This document shows positions 35,743-48,401 of a stretch of DNA of 64,000 bases, one piece after another; position 1 is the first letter of the stretch, and each line of letters opens with the position of its first letter. This DNA is from Homalodisca vitripennis (Eukaryota > Arthropoda > Insecta > Hemiptera > Cicadellidae), in NCBI RefSeq assembly GCF_021130785.1, contig NC_060207.1, forward strand, positions 3,618,501 to 3,682,500, written 5' to 3'. The position numbers were made by a program, and so were the translations under genes. The notes beneath the pieces are model-generated. The model did not search any database. It saw nothing but the letters and a program-made list of their open reading frames with translations, and was not told where the DNA came from.

Positions 35743-38700
35743 ATGTTTATGTTTTTCTCATTTCTAGATTCCAAACATTATACAGGAACTGCCTTGTCTT
35801 ATGCACCACATTCATTCCAATTATTAAGCAAGAAACCATAACGTCAGTAAACTATTCAACGTAGTCAACATTTGTTGACATCAAAATCAAAAGGGTTAAT
35901 ACTGTGTTAAGTATTATAGGTAAAAATTGTCATATAGGTTTGAATTTAAAGAAAGTGAATCCACAGTTTTAAAATGATCTTAAATTCCACATATTACTTT
36001 GTTCTAAAGATATTCTGTAGAAGGTTTGGCTTCCCTGACTTTGTTATGCATAGTTTTTTAACCATATATTGACTATGTGATATGAAATTTCAAGAACAAT
36101 TTAAATTCTTCAGCTTTACTGTATTTTCTCTCAATGTATCCTGGAAAAGAAAGTTCGACAGTCGGACAGTCAGAACAACTAGAACAATAAAGAATAATTT
36201 TGTACAAATCTGTCTAGGACAGTAAATACGAGACATTTGAAATATAATTAATCTCAACTATAGCTCAGTCAATTCTCGAGGAAACTTAAGGAGAAATGTT
36301 TCCAGTGCCCTTGCCAAGGCTTCGCTAGTGTCCAGTGCAGTCCCATGGTCAGTCACACACCATTATCGATCTCAATCTTGTTCATGTAATAGGCAGCGTC
36401 GTGCAAAATATAAATTATATTCTCGATCAATGTAAAGATTTCTTATGGAAGATAAACACTTAAACGGACAGGCAGTCAGACAAACAGATCAAAGAAGAAT
36501 GTTGCTAACTCACATTAGTAACCTGATTAATAAGAAAATACGCAAAATTTCAAACCATTAAATGAATTAGGTGTTGAGATATTCTTTAAGGTTCATCCAG
36601 AACAAAATTGGTATAAGAATAGGTTCCATAGGTCTATATCTATTCCTATTCGAAGGGACATCAATTGTAATCGAAGTAAGTGTTGCCTGTAGAGAAATAC
36701 ATTTTTACAATAAATTTGAAGTTTAGCTCAAATCATTTGCTGAAAGACTGACAGACAGACAGAAGATAAACGATCCCAGCCCCCTGACAGATAGGCATCG
36801 CTAAAGTTCAACCGATTGTTTGGGCTAACATACCTTTCCCGGAATGTTATGTGGTATGTAAATAAATGTATGTGCTCATAAAATGTATACAGTTATTTTA
36901 TAACATTATCTAAATAAAATAGCTACTTCAGATTCCTGCCAATAACTATGATAAATGTAGATTTTTTTGGAGTGCGTGGCAAGAAATATATACTGATTCT
37001 GTGGTTGAAAATCATGTTATTCAAAGCAATGAAAATCTATATATCTTAATAACTAAATAATATAGGTTTTTCCTTTGTATTATTCGATATTGTAATGATG
37101 CTCAATGTATGATAAACAATTCCCATTAAATATAGAACATGGTTGGACGGGGACTCGATTGGACAGGTGAAATAACATTTTAAACTTGAATAGCAACAGT
37201 ATTCTTTGTTGCTATCTTCTCATGTTTGCTCAGCTGGTGTAAACACAAACTGTCTCTGTTTATTCAAATATTTCTTAAATAATACAACATACTACTGAAG
37301 CTGCATATTAATTTGTAAAACATATTTGTTTCATTTTGTAACATGTACTATATTGCTGTTGTTTCTTATTTTTTATTGAGAGACTCTCCAATAATATATT
37401 ATTTAATATATATTATATATTTAACAATTCACTTTTGGTGTTTCAAGCACAATTTATTGTACTTTTTATATTTTATACAAGTATAAACCTAGTAAAACTT
37501 AAAATAATTTCTCGATTGTTTACAACCCTTTGCGTATATATCGGTACCCGCAGACATCCTCTTGTGATAAGGTGATGAGCCACTGCCCTTATTATACAAC
37601 CCGTATTTCCCAATCCCTGGAGCAGTTCCAGATTCCCCGCAGCTTCCTGCTCCGGGATCACGTTTTGGACCGTCGCCATATTCAACAAGACCGATCTTTC
37701 ATAAACAACCAACCACCTCATGATAATCTTTCCCTGAACAGAGGTTCTAGAATTAATCTTAACAAAATTCACTAATCATGATTGAGACGGACAAACTAAA
37801 ACATGATTGTACGATTGTACCTAATATACATATATAGAACATGACAGTATGTGCTAGATTATTACCTAATTAAAATTATCTACTTGCAACGTCTATTACA
37901 ACAGTATTATAATCTGTTTGTCTATTTGTCCGTAAGACATCTCAAGAAAGAAATAAACTATACGTTTGAAATTTTACATATTGCCGCTACAAAGCCTGCT
38001 GTTACACGATACGTGGTGTGGCGTACGCATACCTTAGTATTTAGATAATTGGTAATTATTTGTAGATATTTTTGGATTTATTGTATAATAGATATTTTAT
38101 AAGGAGTGGCTTATGTAATCAAACACAGGTTATCTAAAATTAAACTAAACGTTTATTAAACTTTTTACAAATTATATTTTTGCTCCATTAGATTATTTGG
38201 ATTTATATACAGTCACAGATAATTTATAAACTTAAATAATTTGGTAATAGAAACACGTGTTTTAAAGAGATTTTTAAATAGAACTCTAGTGGAACGAGAT
38301 TTGGACGATCCTGAAGTAAAGGTGTAATTTCCTGTCAGTGATCGGTTTTGTGTCAAAGGTGATTTAAAACGAGCCAAGGAGAATTTATTGGTAATATATC
38401 TGGTTACAATGATACGAGAGTCGTCAACTCAGATATCACGCCATGATGGCCACCAGACACGTGGCAGGTCCGGGGTATGCGCAGTAGTCGATCGCGCATC
38501 TTCCCCGCTACAACATTTGTCACTGTTGAGGTCAAGAAGTCGCTTTGTGCCGAGCTGCAGTCACATAATAGTGGCCACTTCTATTGATCCCCCGCCAAAT
38601 GTAAATTGAGGAGTTTTATTCGTTTCCTGCTAAAAGAAAGGAATATTGCAGCAGAAATCCATTGTCTACTGTCATGTTTACGGTGAAAACATTATGAGTT

Positions 38701-39227
38701 ATGGTGTTGTGCGTCACGTCAAAGGTTTAAATATGGCCGAATGTCCAATTCAAGGATTCAAGAAATGTCAAAGCTGAAGCCATCTTGCTATCTTGCTATC
38801 TTCAATAGTTACACTACACAACTTGTTGATAACGTACTAGAAAAAGCATTGAAAATACTAGAAAAGATAAAACAACATTACGGCCACTTCAAGACACAAA
38901 ACAAGAATTTATTTGCACAACATACAACACTTCTTCGAATCTAACACAATATAACATGAAATCTAAAAGAATTAACAAAACCAGTGGACTTACATGCTTC
39001 GTAAACACTACACATAAACATGAATAAAAAACTCATATACAGTAAAGAATGACCTATTAAAAATTCCAATCCCCTTTCTTCCCACGTCATTAAAAAACTA
39101 AACCGTAGTCATATCTAATTTTCCGGATTATATATTTCCAAATGTTCGTATTTGCCTATTTACACCGTACGGAATGTTGTATTAACTGTAATAAATAAAA
39201 ATAATATAAATATTTATTTGTGGAATC
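35743..39227. other. Intergenic with diverged dispersed repeats, no gene
   Basis: Around 36010-36840 several diverged modules carry 'gacagtcggacagtcag' and 'gactgacagacagacag' motifs next to 'aaatttcaa'-type sequence, a dispersed insect-type repeat. 37921-38029 (tttgaaattttacatattgc … gatacgtggtgtggcgtac) is related to 27558-27613 and 54810-54920. A GC-richer patch at 38430-38600 has no recognisable gene. Confidence 0.5.
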
Positions 39228-39454
39228 ACCTGACGATGACCTTTGGTTACGAACTATGACCCAATCACCATGTAACACTGAATCATCAATTTCAGTAAAC
39301 GCTCCACTGTTTTTTCTCTCTGTCCTTGTTTTGTGTTACTGTTTTGTATCCTTAATTTTTGCATCTTATTGTCATATCCGAGCCTTTACAAGACTCAAAA
39401 TATAAATACTTTAACGGTGAACACGTTGAATGGTAGAAGGCCAAGATGAGTTTT

Positions 39455-40570
39455 AATATGTTTGTAAACATCCTGTACATAAAATGTAATGCCATGATAT
39501 AATGTAATGCAGTTGAAACATAAATGAATGTTAATAACGTGATGGCTCTATGTCAATAAGGACACGGTATATTGACGTTCTGGAACGTTCTATTTATAAT
39601 ATGTTTGTAAACATCCTGTACATAAAATGTAATGCCATGATATTAAGCAGTTGAAACATAAATGAATGTTAATAACGTGATGGCTCTATGTCAATAAGGA
39701 CACGGTATATTGACGTTCTGGAACGTTCTATTTATAATATGTTTGTAAACATCCTGTACATAAAATGTAATGCCATGATATATTAAGCAGTTGAAACATA
39801 AATGAATGTTAATAACGTGATGGCTCTATGTCAATAAGGACACGGTATATTGACGTTCTGGAACGTTCTATTTATAATATGTTTGTAAACATCCTGTACA
39901 TAAAATGTAATGCCATGATATTAAGCAGTTGAAACATAAATGAATGTTAATAACGTGATGGCTCTATGTCAATAAGGACACGGTATATTGACGTTCTGGA
40001 ACGTTCTATTTATAATATGTTTGTAAACATCCTGTACATAAAATGTAATGCCATGATATTAAGCAGTTGAAACATAAATGAATGTTAATAACGTGATGGC
40101 TCTATGTCAATAAGGACACGGTATATTGACGTTCTGGAACGTTCTATTTATAATATGTTTGTAAACATCCTGTACATAAAATGTAATGCCATGATATTAA
40201 GCAGTTGAAACATAAATGAATGTTAATAACGTGATGGCTCTATGTCAATAAGGACACGGTATATTGACGTTCTGGAACGTTCTATTTATAATATGTTTGT
40301 AAACATCCTGTACATAAAATGTAATGCCATGATATAATGTAATGCAGTTGAAACATAAATGAATGTTAATAACGTGATGGCTCTATGTCAATAAGGACAC
40401 GGTATATTGACGTTCTGGAACGTTCTATTTATAATATGTTTGTAAACATCCTGTACATAAAATGTAATGCCATGATATTAAGCAGTTGAAACATAAATGA
40501 ATGTTAATAACGTGATGGCTCTATGTCAATAAGGACACGGTATATTGACGTTCTGGAACGTTCTATTTAT
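39455..40570 (+). promoter_or_regulatory. Tandem array of 8 units, each with a perfect heat-shock element
   Basis: Units start at 39455, 39598, 39736, 39876, 40014, 40152, 40290 and 40433 (138-143 bp). Each ends with GTTCTGGAACGTTCT followed by a TATTTATAA-like stretch. HSEs lie at 39577, 39715, 39855, 39993, 40131, 40269, 40412 and 40550 (each 15 bp). Two unit types exist: long (gatataatgtaatgcag; units 1 and 7) and short (gatattaagcag). Each HSE fits nTTCnnGAAnnTTCn exactly, the site for trimeric HSF. Whether HSF binds here is untested. Confidence 0.75.
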
Positions 40571-41462
40571 AAGTATCCTTTCACAAGAGATTCAGCTTTC
40601 AGATGGAATATTATTTACATGTTCTAATATTCTCTCTTGATATTCTATAAATAGAAGCAACACAATAAGATACGGAGTATTATTTCTAACAATGAGAATG
40701 GCATTTCTAGAAATTTATTTTTATTAAATGTTAAAAAATTCTTGAAAACCTTGTTTTAGAAATAGTTACATTAACTTTAATTACGTGGATATTTCGTTTT
40801 TATACAACATATATGCGATATAGCACAATTATTCTGTAATCACTAAAATGTTTTAATATATTTTTATTTTGTCGATGGTTGTATATTTTTTTATATAAAG
40901 AGGAGGCCGATCCCCTTCTGCGCGTCCTTATTGGCGACTGACCTGAGTGAAGATCTTTTCATATATAGAATAAGAAAGAGAATGGATGCATCGATACAGT
41001 ATATCGTCTATTATACTGATATAAAGTTTTAGAATCAAAGACAAGATTTGAATCTGCGTTATCTCTAACTCAGAGTCTGATGTCTTAGACCGAGTGGAAA
41101 TTGGCTCTCCTAAAACAAAAACAAACTTATAGACTATTCTATAACCCGTCAAACATCCTTTTTAACTTCGAGTACGAAAAAGTAAAAATTTCAGGAAATG
41201 CTGTTTTTATTTTAAAATATTTATTTATTCATAATTGGCTTTAAAATCTGTTCAAAACTTTGGTTTCTTCCCTTTTCATTAATATCATATCAGCTGTTAC
41301 AAAATCCCACTGACATTCCACAAGTTTCTGTAATATTTGAATTTTGCAAAGAGATAGATAACATGTTGTGATGTCTATGAAGTATTGAGTTTATCTCCTA
41401 CACTGGCTGAGAATGTACTCGAAGAGAGAGCAAGCTCTCGATCTTCATCTGAGTACAATGTA
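40571..41462. other. Unique spacer, no ORF
   Basis: No open frame over about 75 codons and nothing recognised except the TATA box. It could be the first part of a non-coding transcript if the promoter is real. Confidence 0.5.
40646..40653 (+). promoter_or_regulatory. TATA box (TATAAATAG), copy 2
   Basis: TATAAATA followed by G, about 80 bp beyond the last HSE and identical in copy 1. It would direct transcription to the right, through the 50-bp and 76-bp arrays. Confidence 0.4.
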
Positions 41463-42260
41463 ACACAGTGACAACTGAAATCTGTTGTCTATCTGTGTCT
41501 GAGTACGCTGTAACACAGTGACAACTAAAATCTGTTGTCTATCTGTGTCTGAGTACGCTGTAACACAGTGACAACTATAATCTGTTGTCTATCTGTGTCT
41601 GAGTACGCTGTAACACAGTGACAACTGAAATCTGTTGTCTATCTGTGTCTGAGTACGCTGTAACACAGTGACAACTAAAATCTGTTGTCTATCTGTGTCT
41701 GAGTACGCTGTAACACAGTGACAACTATAATCTGTTGTCTATCTGTGTCTGAGTACGCTGTAACATAGTGACAACTGAAATCATTGTATATCTGCGTCTG
41801 AGTACGCTGTAACACAGTGACAACTATAATCTGTTGTCTATCTGTGTCTGAGTACGCTGTAACACAGTGACAACTATAATCTGTTGTCTATCTGTGTCTG
41901 AGTACGCTGTAACATAGTGACAACTGAAATCATTGTATATCTGCGTCTGAGTACGCTGTAACACAGTGACAACTATAATCTGTTGTCTATCTGTGTCTGA
42001 GTACGCTGTAACATAGTGACAACTGAAATCATTGTATATCTGTGTCTGAGTACGCTGTAACACAGTGACAACTAAAATCTGTTGTCTATCTGTGTCTGAG
42101 TACTCTGTAACATAGTGACAACTGAAATCTATTGTATATCTGTGTCTGAGTACGCTATAACACAGTGACAACTAAAATCTGTTGTCTATCTGTGTCTGAG
42201 TACTCTGTAACATAGTGACAACTGAAATCTGTTGTCTATCTGTGTCTGAGTACGCTGTAA
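41463..42260 (+). repeat. 50-bp minisatellite, ~16 units (copy 2)
   Basis: Same unit and same number as in copy 1 (1271-2072), with fewer indels. Confidence 0.95.
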
Positions 42261-43455
42261 GACAACTGAAGTGAAAACTGATCGTTGGTGAATTATTTGA
42301 AGAACAGGAAAATTGTGTTAATGTTTGTCTACTCCTGGCTTGTGCAAGCGTACCTTTAAAGTGGTCGTGCTCGCTTATACGTTTAAGGGTCTCGTTGAAA
42401 CAAGCACCGTTGGAATTTTTATGAAACTGTTCAAATAGTTTGTTTATAGTATATTTTGTATAACTATACTGGGTTTCTGTAATTTGACTTTACAAATTAT
42501 CAAAAGACGTAATTTTATCAATATTAAAAAATAATACAATAATGTTTTATATGTTTCTATTGTCCCTTTAAACCTATGTGCCAAATTTGGTTTCCTTGGC
42601 ATAAATAGTTCTAGGAATATCAATTATTTTATTAATAAAAGAAAAAGGCGGCTAGCAGCTAAATGATAAATTCTTGACTTATGTTTGTATAACGTTTTTT
42701 TGTTTCAAATGATGAGTATTGTCAGGCACAGAAGTTTGTGGCACCCTTTATCCACACACTTTCCATATTTGTGTGAAATACTACAAAACACAACGTTTAG
42801 AAAATAAGTATTAAGTCTTTTTTTAATTTTTATATTCAAAGATGAAATATTAAGCTTATAAAATTAAATATTTCTACAAAATATTCCTGGAGAATTTGCA
42901 AAAATTGTAACCTAGTGGTTAGTTATTAAAACATAAATTTGTAATATTATTTATATTTACTACACAACGAAGACGATGACTCATGTGATTGCTGACGTGC
43001 GTGAAACCTGTGCTTAAGCAGTGCGACTGTGCTTTACTAATGTTTCGGTAGCTTCCACTCGCTATGTCATCGCAGTTCATGTGTATCTGGTGTGACAACA
43101 TACATATTTAAAATATCTTTATTTTTTTATAATTGCCAAGTTCAACAAATAATATTGTTAGATCATTAATAAGTATACATTTTTTATTTTGAAAAATTGT
43201 AATAGTTTATATTCCTTTACATTTTATTGCTGAATAGACTTTAACAGATTACTTCTGTTTCATATATAGGTATGACTGGCAGAGAGTCATACATTTAAAA
43301 CCGCTAGCTGAAAAGCGATGTAGAACACTTCTGGTTGGCCAGCCTACATTTCTCAGCAACATAAGATAAACCTTTAGTGTCCGTATTTCTACGAAACGGC
43401 TACACTATGATGTTTAAGACTTCAATAAGGAACATCAGTACAAGTTTAAACAAAG
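42261..43455. other. Unique spacer between arrays, no gene
   Basis: AT-rich DNA matching 2073-3283, with no recognisable coding or RNA gene. Confidence 0.55.
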
Positions 43456-44815
43456 GTCAGAGTTTGAGGCTTGGCGTGTGCCCCGTAGCGGACTGTCTCC
43501 TGGGGGATAATTACATACTATTTAAACACAGGTCAGAGTGTGAGGCTTGGCGTGTGCCCCGTAGCGGACTGTCTCCTGGGGGATTATTACATACTATTTA
43601 AACACAGGTCAGAGTGTGAGGCTTGGAGTGTGCCCCGTAGCGGACTGTCTCCTGGGGGATTATTACATACTATTTAAACACAGGTCAGAGTGTGAGGCTT
43701 GGCGTGTGCCCCGTAGCGGACTGTCTCCTGGGGGATTATTACATACTATTTAAACACAGGTCAGAGTGTGAGGCTTGGCGTGTGCCCCGTAGCGGACTGT
43801 CTCCTGGGGGATTATTACATACTATTTAAACACACAGGTCAGAGTGTGAGGCTTGGCGTGTGCCCCGTAGCGGACTGTCTCCTGGGGGATTATTACATAC
43901 TATTTAAACACAGGTCAGAGTGTGAGGCTTGGCGTGTGCCCCGTAGCGGACTGTCTCCTGGGGGATTATTACATACTATTTAAACACAGGTCAGAGTGTG
44001 AGGCTTGGCGTGTGCCCCGTAGCGGACTGTCTCCTGGGGGATTATTACATACTATTTAAACACAGGTCAGAGTGTGAGGCTTGGCGTGTGCCCCGTAGCG
44101 GACTGTCTCCTGGGGGATTATTACATACTATTTAAACACAGGTCAGAGTGTGAGGCTTGGAGTGTGCCCCGTAGCGGACTGTCTCCTGGGGGATTATTAC
44201 ATACTATTTAAACACAGGTCAGAGTGTGAGGCTTGGCGTGTGCCCCGTAGCGGACTGTCTCCTGGGGGATTATTACATACTATTTAAACACAGGTCAGAG
44301 TGTGAGGCTTGGCGTGTGCCCCGTAGCGGACTGTCTCCTGGGGGATTATTACATACTATTTAAACACAGGTCAGAGTGTGAGGCTTGGCGTGTGCCCCGT
44401 AGCGGACTGTCTCCTGGGGGATTATTACATACTATTTAAACACAGGTCAGAGTGTGAGGCTTGGCGTGTGCCCCGTAGCGGACTGTCTCCTGGGGGATTA
44501 TTACATACTATTTAAACACAGGTCAGAGTGTGAGGCTTGGCGTGTGCCCCGTAACGGACTGTCTCCTGGGGGATTATTACATACTATTTAAACACAGGTC
44601 AGAGTGTGAGGCTTGGCGTGTGCCCCGTAACGGACTGTCTCCTGGGGATTATTACATACTATTTAAACACAGGTCAGAGTGTGAGGCTTGGCGTGTGCCC
44701 CGTAACGGACTGTCTCCTGGGGGATTATTACATACTATTTAAACTCGTGTCAGAGTGTGAGGCTTGGCGTGTGCCCCGTAGCGGACTGTCTTCTGCGGGA
44801 TTATTACATACTATT
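43456..44815 (+). repeat. 76-bp minisatellite, ~18 units (copy 2)
   Basis: Very regular 76-bp units, with a few variants (cgtaacggact near the right end, acacacagg). It has about eight fewer units than copy 1. The peptides readable across it shift frame each unit and are not genes. Confidence 0.95.
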
Positions 44816-46925
44816 TTGACTGCGTTGTATATGTAATGGAGGTGGAGATTCATAATAATTATGAACCCTCTAAGTTAACACACTGCTAAAATTCTGCTCT
44901 TGTTAACAACTGGTGAGAGAGCACTAAGAAGGGACTACTACATTCTAACACTCGTATGAGTATGTACTATTATTATTACAATAAGTAGTACAAATTATTA
45001 TTTAACATGTAAAATGTAATTTTATAATAGTGTAATTTCATTCCCGTTCTGAACTATGATCAAATTTTAAGACACGTGCTCTTCACAGATTTAGTTTAAC
45101 ATAGCTATTTTACTTAACTGACAGATAACAAAATGTAACATTTTTCATCAGTAATTTGGAAACAATACAATAATGCAATCTTTTATCGTTCACATTGTTA
45201 TAAAAATGACATTAGCACATTCAGCTAAAATTGTATTCCTTTGAGTTAAAAAACCAACCTAACAAAGTAATCTTAAAACATTTGATGATAAATTAATGGA
45301 CAATGTAACTGGGAGACGCCACATCTCGTATCACATTACAAGGGGGTTTGCTGAGATTGTATGATACATTTCAAGAGTATAGCTTATTTCATTAGACCAT
45401 ATGTGTTATTTATGTAATATGTTAAAAAATGCTATGTACTGAGTTTATTTAATTTGTCTATTTCTTAATACGAACATGGATAACCATAAGAAAAATCGAC
45501 CACTTTTGAATACACAGCAATTGAGACTCCCGACATACATTCATGTATCGTTTTCAATGCTCATGTAGAGTTAGCAGGAGTAACGTTTCAACCCTCTAGG
45601 TCATCTTGCTTGACGTTTATCCTTCGTACAGATATAGGTACAGAAATTTTATTTTGTCATCAGCTAAAGATGGGAAAACCTTCTCTCCTCATTCGGCTAA
45701 TAAAATTCAGTTCCCATAAATATCCATTAAAGTATTAAATTAACATCGATACATTTACAACATGATAAATATTTATACAGTTTCTGAACGAAATCTAATT
45801 AGCAGAATTATAATTATATAATTTATAATTGTTTCGTATAACTAACTCAAATCCTACACATGTATTATAGGACAAAATGGAGAGATATGTTTTGAATGAA
45901 ATCGATGTTAGTGTTAAAGAACTGATACATTTATATTAAATTTTATTAACTAAAAACAGCCGTCTGTTCCCACTAAATCTTCAAAATATATAAATAAATA
46001 CAGCCCCCTGTACATATTTTCTAAACATTGCGTTATGAGGCACTCTTATTACAGAATGTACATATGAATGTATTTGTAAATCTCCCTCTGCTAGGATTCA
46101 GCCAGCTGCTAGGATTCTGTCGGATCTGCGAGTGTTACATCCACGTTATTACAGATTTATTCATGAATGCACGTGCTGTTACCTGGGCTGAAACTGTAAG
46201 CTTTATATGTATCTAACACCTTTCTTCTCTTTTGTCACTGAGATAAATTTAAATATGTACTTAAGGTATTCTAATATTGTACAACTTTGTCCATAAATTT
46301 ACTTCAAAATGTTAGTAATTTTTTATAATATAATTAAATAAAATGAAATGAATAGAGTAAATATAAAAATAAATAAATTTTAGTTGTATTATATCTGATC
46401 TCTCTTAACTTTTCCAAACACAAACTATTCAAATGGTGAGATAATTGTGGACGATTTTATTGTTTTTTACTAAAAATAACAAATGCGGATGTAACTGTTA
46501 TTTGGCATTAAAAGCAATGAATGTTAATGTGAGGCACGCTTTTCCTAACATTCCTAAGCTTAGTCTTGTAAAATCTAAATAAACATGGCACACACAACTC
46601 AAAAAATGTGTTTAGAGTAACATGTTCTTTCGTAACATAAGGAAAATAGAATAATAGGTCTATTGGAAAATCTGGTCTGAAAAACATCACACGAAGAACG
46701 TCAAATGAAGCCAAAATATTATACATAATTGAGACTTCATACATAAAATTAGCATACCAATATTCAAAATTATGTTGAGGTTAGGCCACTTAGGCTGCCA
46801 ATACTACACATAATAAACGTGGAAACCTAAAAAGATTTTAACAATCCCAAATCAACAAATCTTCATCCTCAAAATTCATGCACCATGTAATTGAGGTCAA
46901 GGGCCAAAACATATATCCTGGGGCT
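44816..46925. other. Unique 3' part of duplicated segment, no gene
   Basis: AT-rich and matching 5314-7504. Short open frames differ between copies and are not supported. Confidence 0.55.
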
Positions 46926-48185
46926 TCTGTTCTTTATTATTATCGTCCCGACAATCGCTTTCCTATTCTGTTTGTTGCAGAAGACAAGTCGCGATACCAC
47001 AGGAAGTGTCGACATTCATCTACTCGTCAGTTTCCCACCGTCGTCAGTTCACGTGTGGCGTGTTTGTTTGTGCTCTTGTACAGAGACATCGTTTGGGTTC
47101 ATTCTCTCCTATCAATACATAATAAGTATAGTCTTTTATCTGCTAGTTTAGAATTAGGATCTTTACTAGTCTCATACCTCACAGGATTTAGTGAAACAAT
47201 TAGAATATGAAAGAAAACATGAATCAAATAAAACTTTAAACATGGAAAAAAGTTCAGTTTCTATTATTTTCACGTTGTTTAGTAACAGGAAGATCAAGAT
47301 AATTTACTTATTTAAACAGACGAATAAATAATTAGATTTATTTATCGTGCGGTCTTTCGCATACAATAAATTGATCAATAGACCTACATAAGATATCAGA
47401 AAAAAATTTGTTAATTATGTGTGTTATATATTAAATGTTTTTTTATTTTTTATTTTATTATATACATTCAGGAAGTAGTAAAGGTTTAATAATACTTTAA
47501 ACTTTTCATTTTGGGTTGATAAAAACTAAATATTTATTATTAATACTAATATTATTTTCAATAAATGCTTTGAAATAACAATATACCTGCTCTAAATATA
47601 TTAGAAATCGCAAGTGTTAATTTAGGATGTGGTTAATTGAGTGAGGTACGGGGTTACATTCTAATTTGTCAACTTTATTTCCATTACTCAATACTTATAA
47701 ATTAATAAAATATCAATTATTTTCATTCATTTTAGAGGTACGTTTAGTAAAACTATTTTATTACGATTTGAGTCATAAAACAAAAAATATAATGGCTTGC
47801 CTGTTCTAAATTTCAGATAACTTAGCATATAAATTCCTGCGTTAAAAGTCATCTCCAGTAACAAAAAGTATAGATGGAGCCTGACTCTCCAAAAATCCAG
47901 TCATACATTTAATCAGTTTGTTCCTGTTAGATCAAAATTGATTCCCCGTGTGTTCGCACTGCGATTAAACAGTGATTAAAACTGATTTCTTCTTCAAATA
48001 TATAACAAGCCTATCACATAATTATAAAGTAGGTTAAAATAAACAAATCATACAAAAGCGTTGTGTCACGCAAATGTCAGGAATCACAATCACCACGTTG
48101 TGTGTCAACTTCAATAACTCTACAACATGTACTAAATAAAAACCAAAACACGTTTATAATAAAATATATATATTATTAAAGACTG

Positions 48186-48187
<2 letters not shown>
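46926..48187. other. Intergenic, no confident gene
   Basis: Sequence beyond the duplication breakpoint. A 110-codon frame crosses the breakpoint (46878-47210) but has no recognisable domain. Confidence 0.5.

Positions 48188-48240
<53 letters not shown>
48188..48240. repeat. (TA)n microsatellite
   Basis: About 26 uninterrupted TA dinucleotides. Confidence 0.95.
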
Positions 48241-48244
<4 letters not shown>

Positions 48245-48401
48245 TATGGACTTTACGTACAACATCTATAGTACGCATATAAGAACCTAAATCCATAAAG
48301 ATTACATGAAATCTTGTCTGAGAACAATGTCAAGGGCAATAATATCGTTTTCTTGTTACAAGTCCCTTTGTTGACTTTAGTCAAACATTTCGGATGCTTA
48401 T

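Larger units (their letters stand above)
39228..46925 (+). repeat. Copy 2 of the ~7.7-kb duplication (clean copy)
   Basis: Collinear with 1-7504. Its array units are more uniform and it lacks the scattered single-base insertions of copy 1. Homology ends at ggct (46922-46925), after which unrelated sequence follows in each copy. It contains the HSE array, the TATA box, and the 50-bp and 76-bp arrays in one orientation. Confidence 0.92.

Noticed and set aside
41824..42171. 115-codon minus-strand frame with repeated YSDTDRQQI peptides
   Set aside because: By-product of the 50-bp minisatellite lacking stops on that strand. No start context, and indels break the frame in the other copy.
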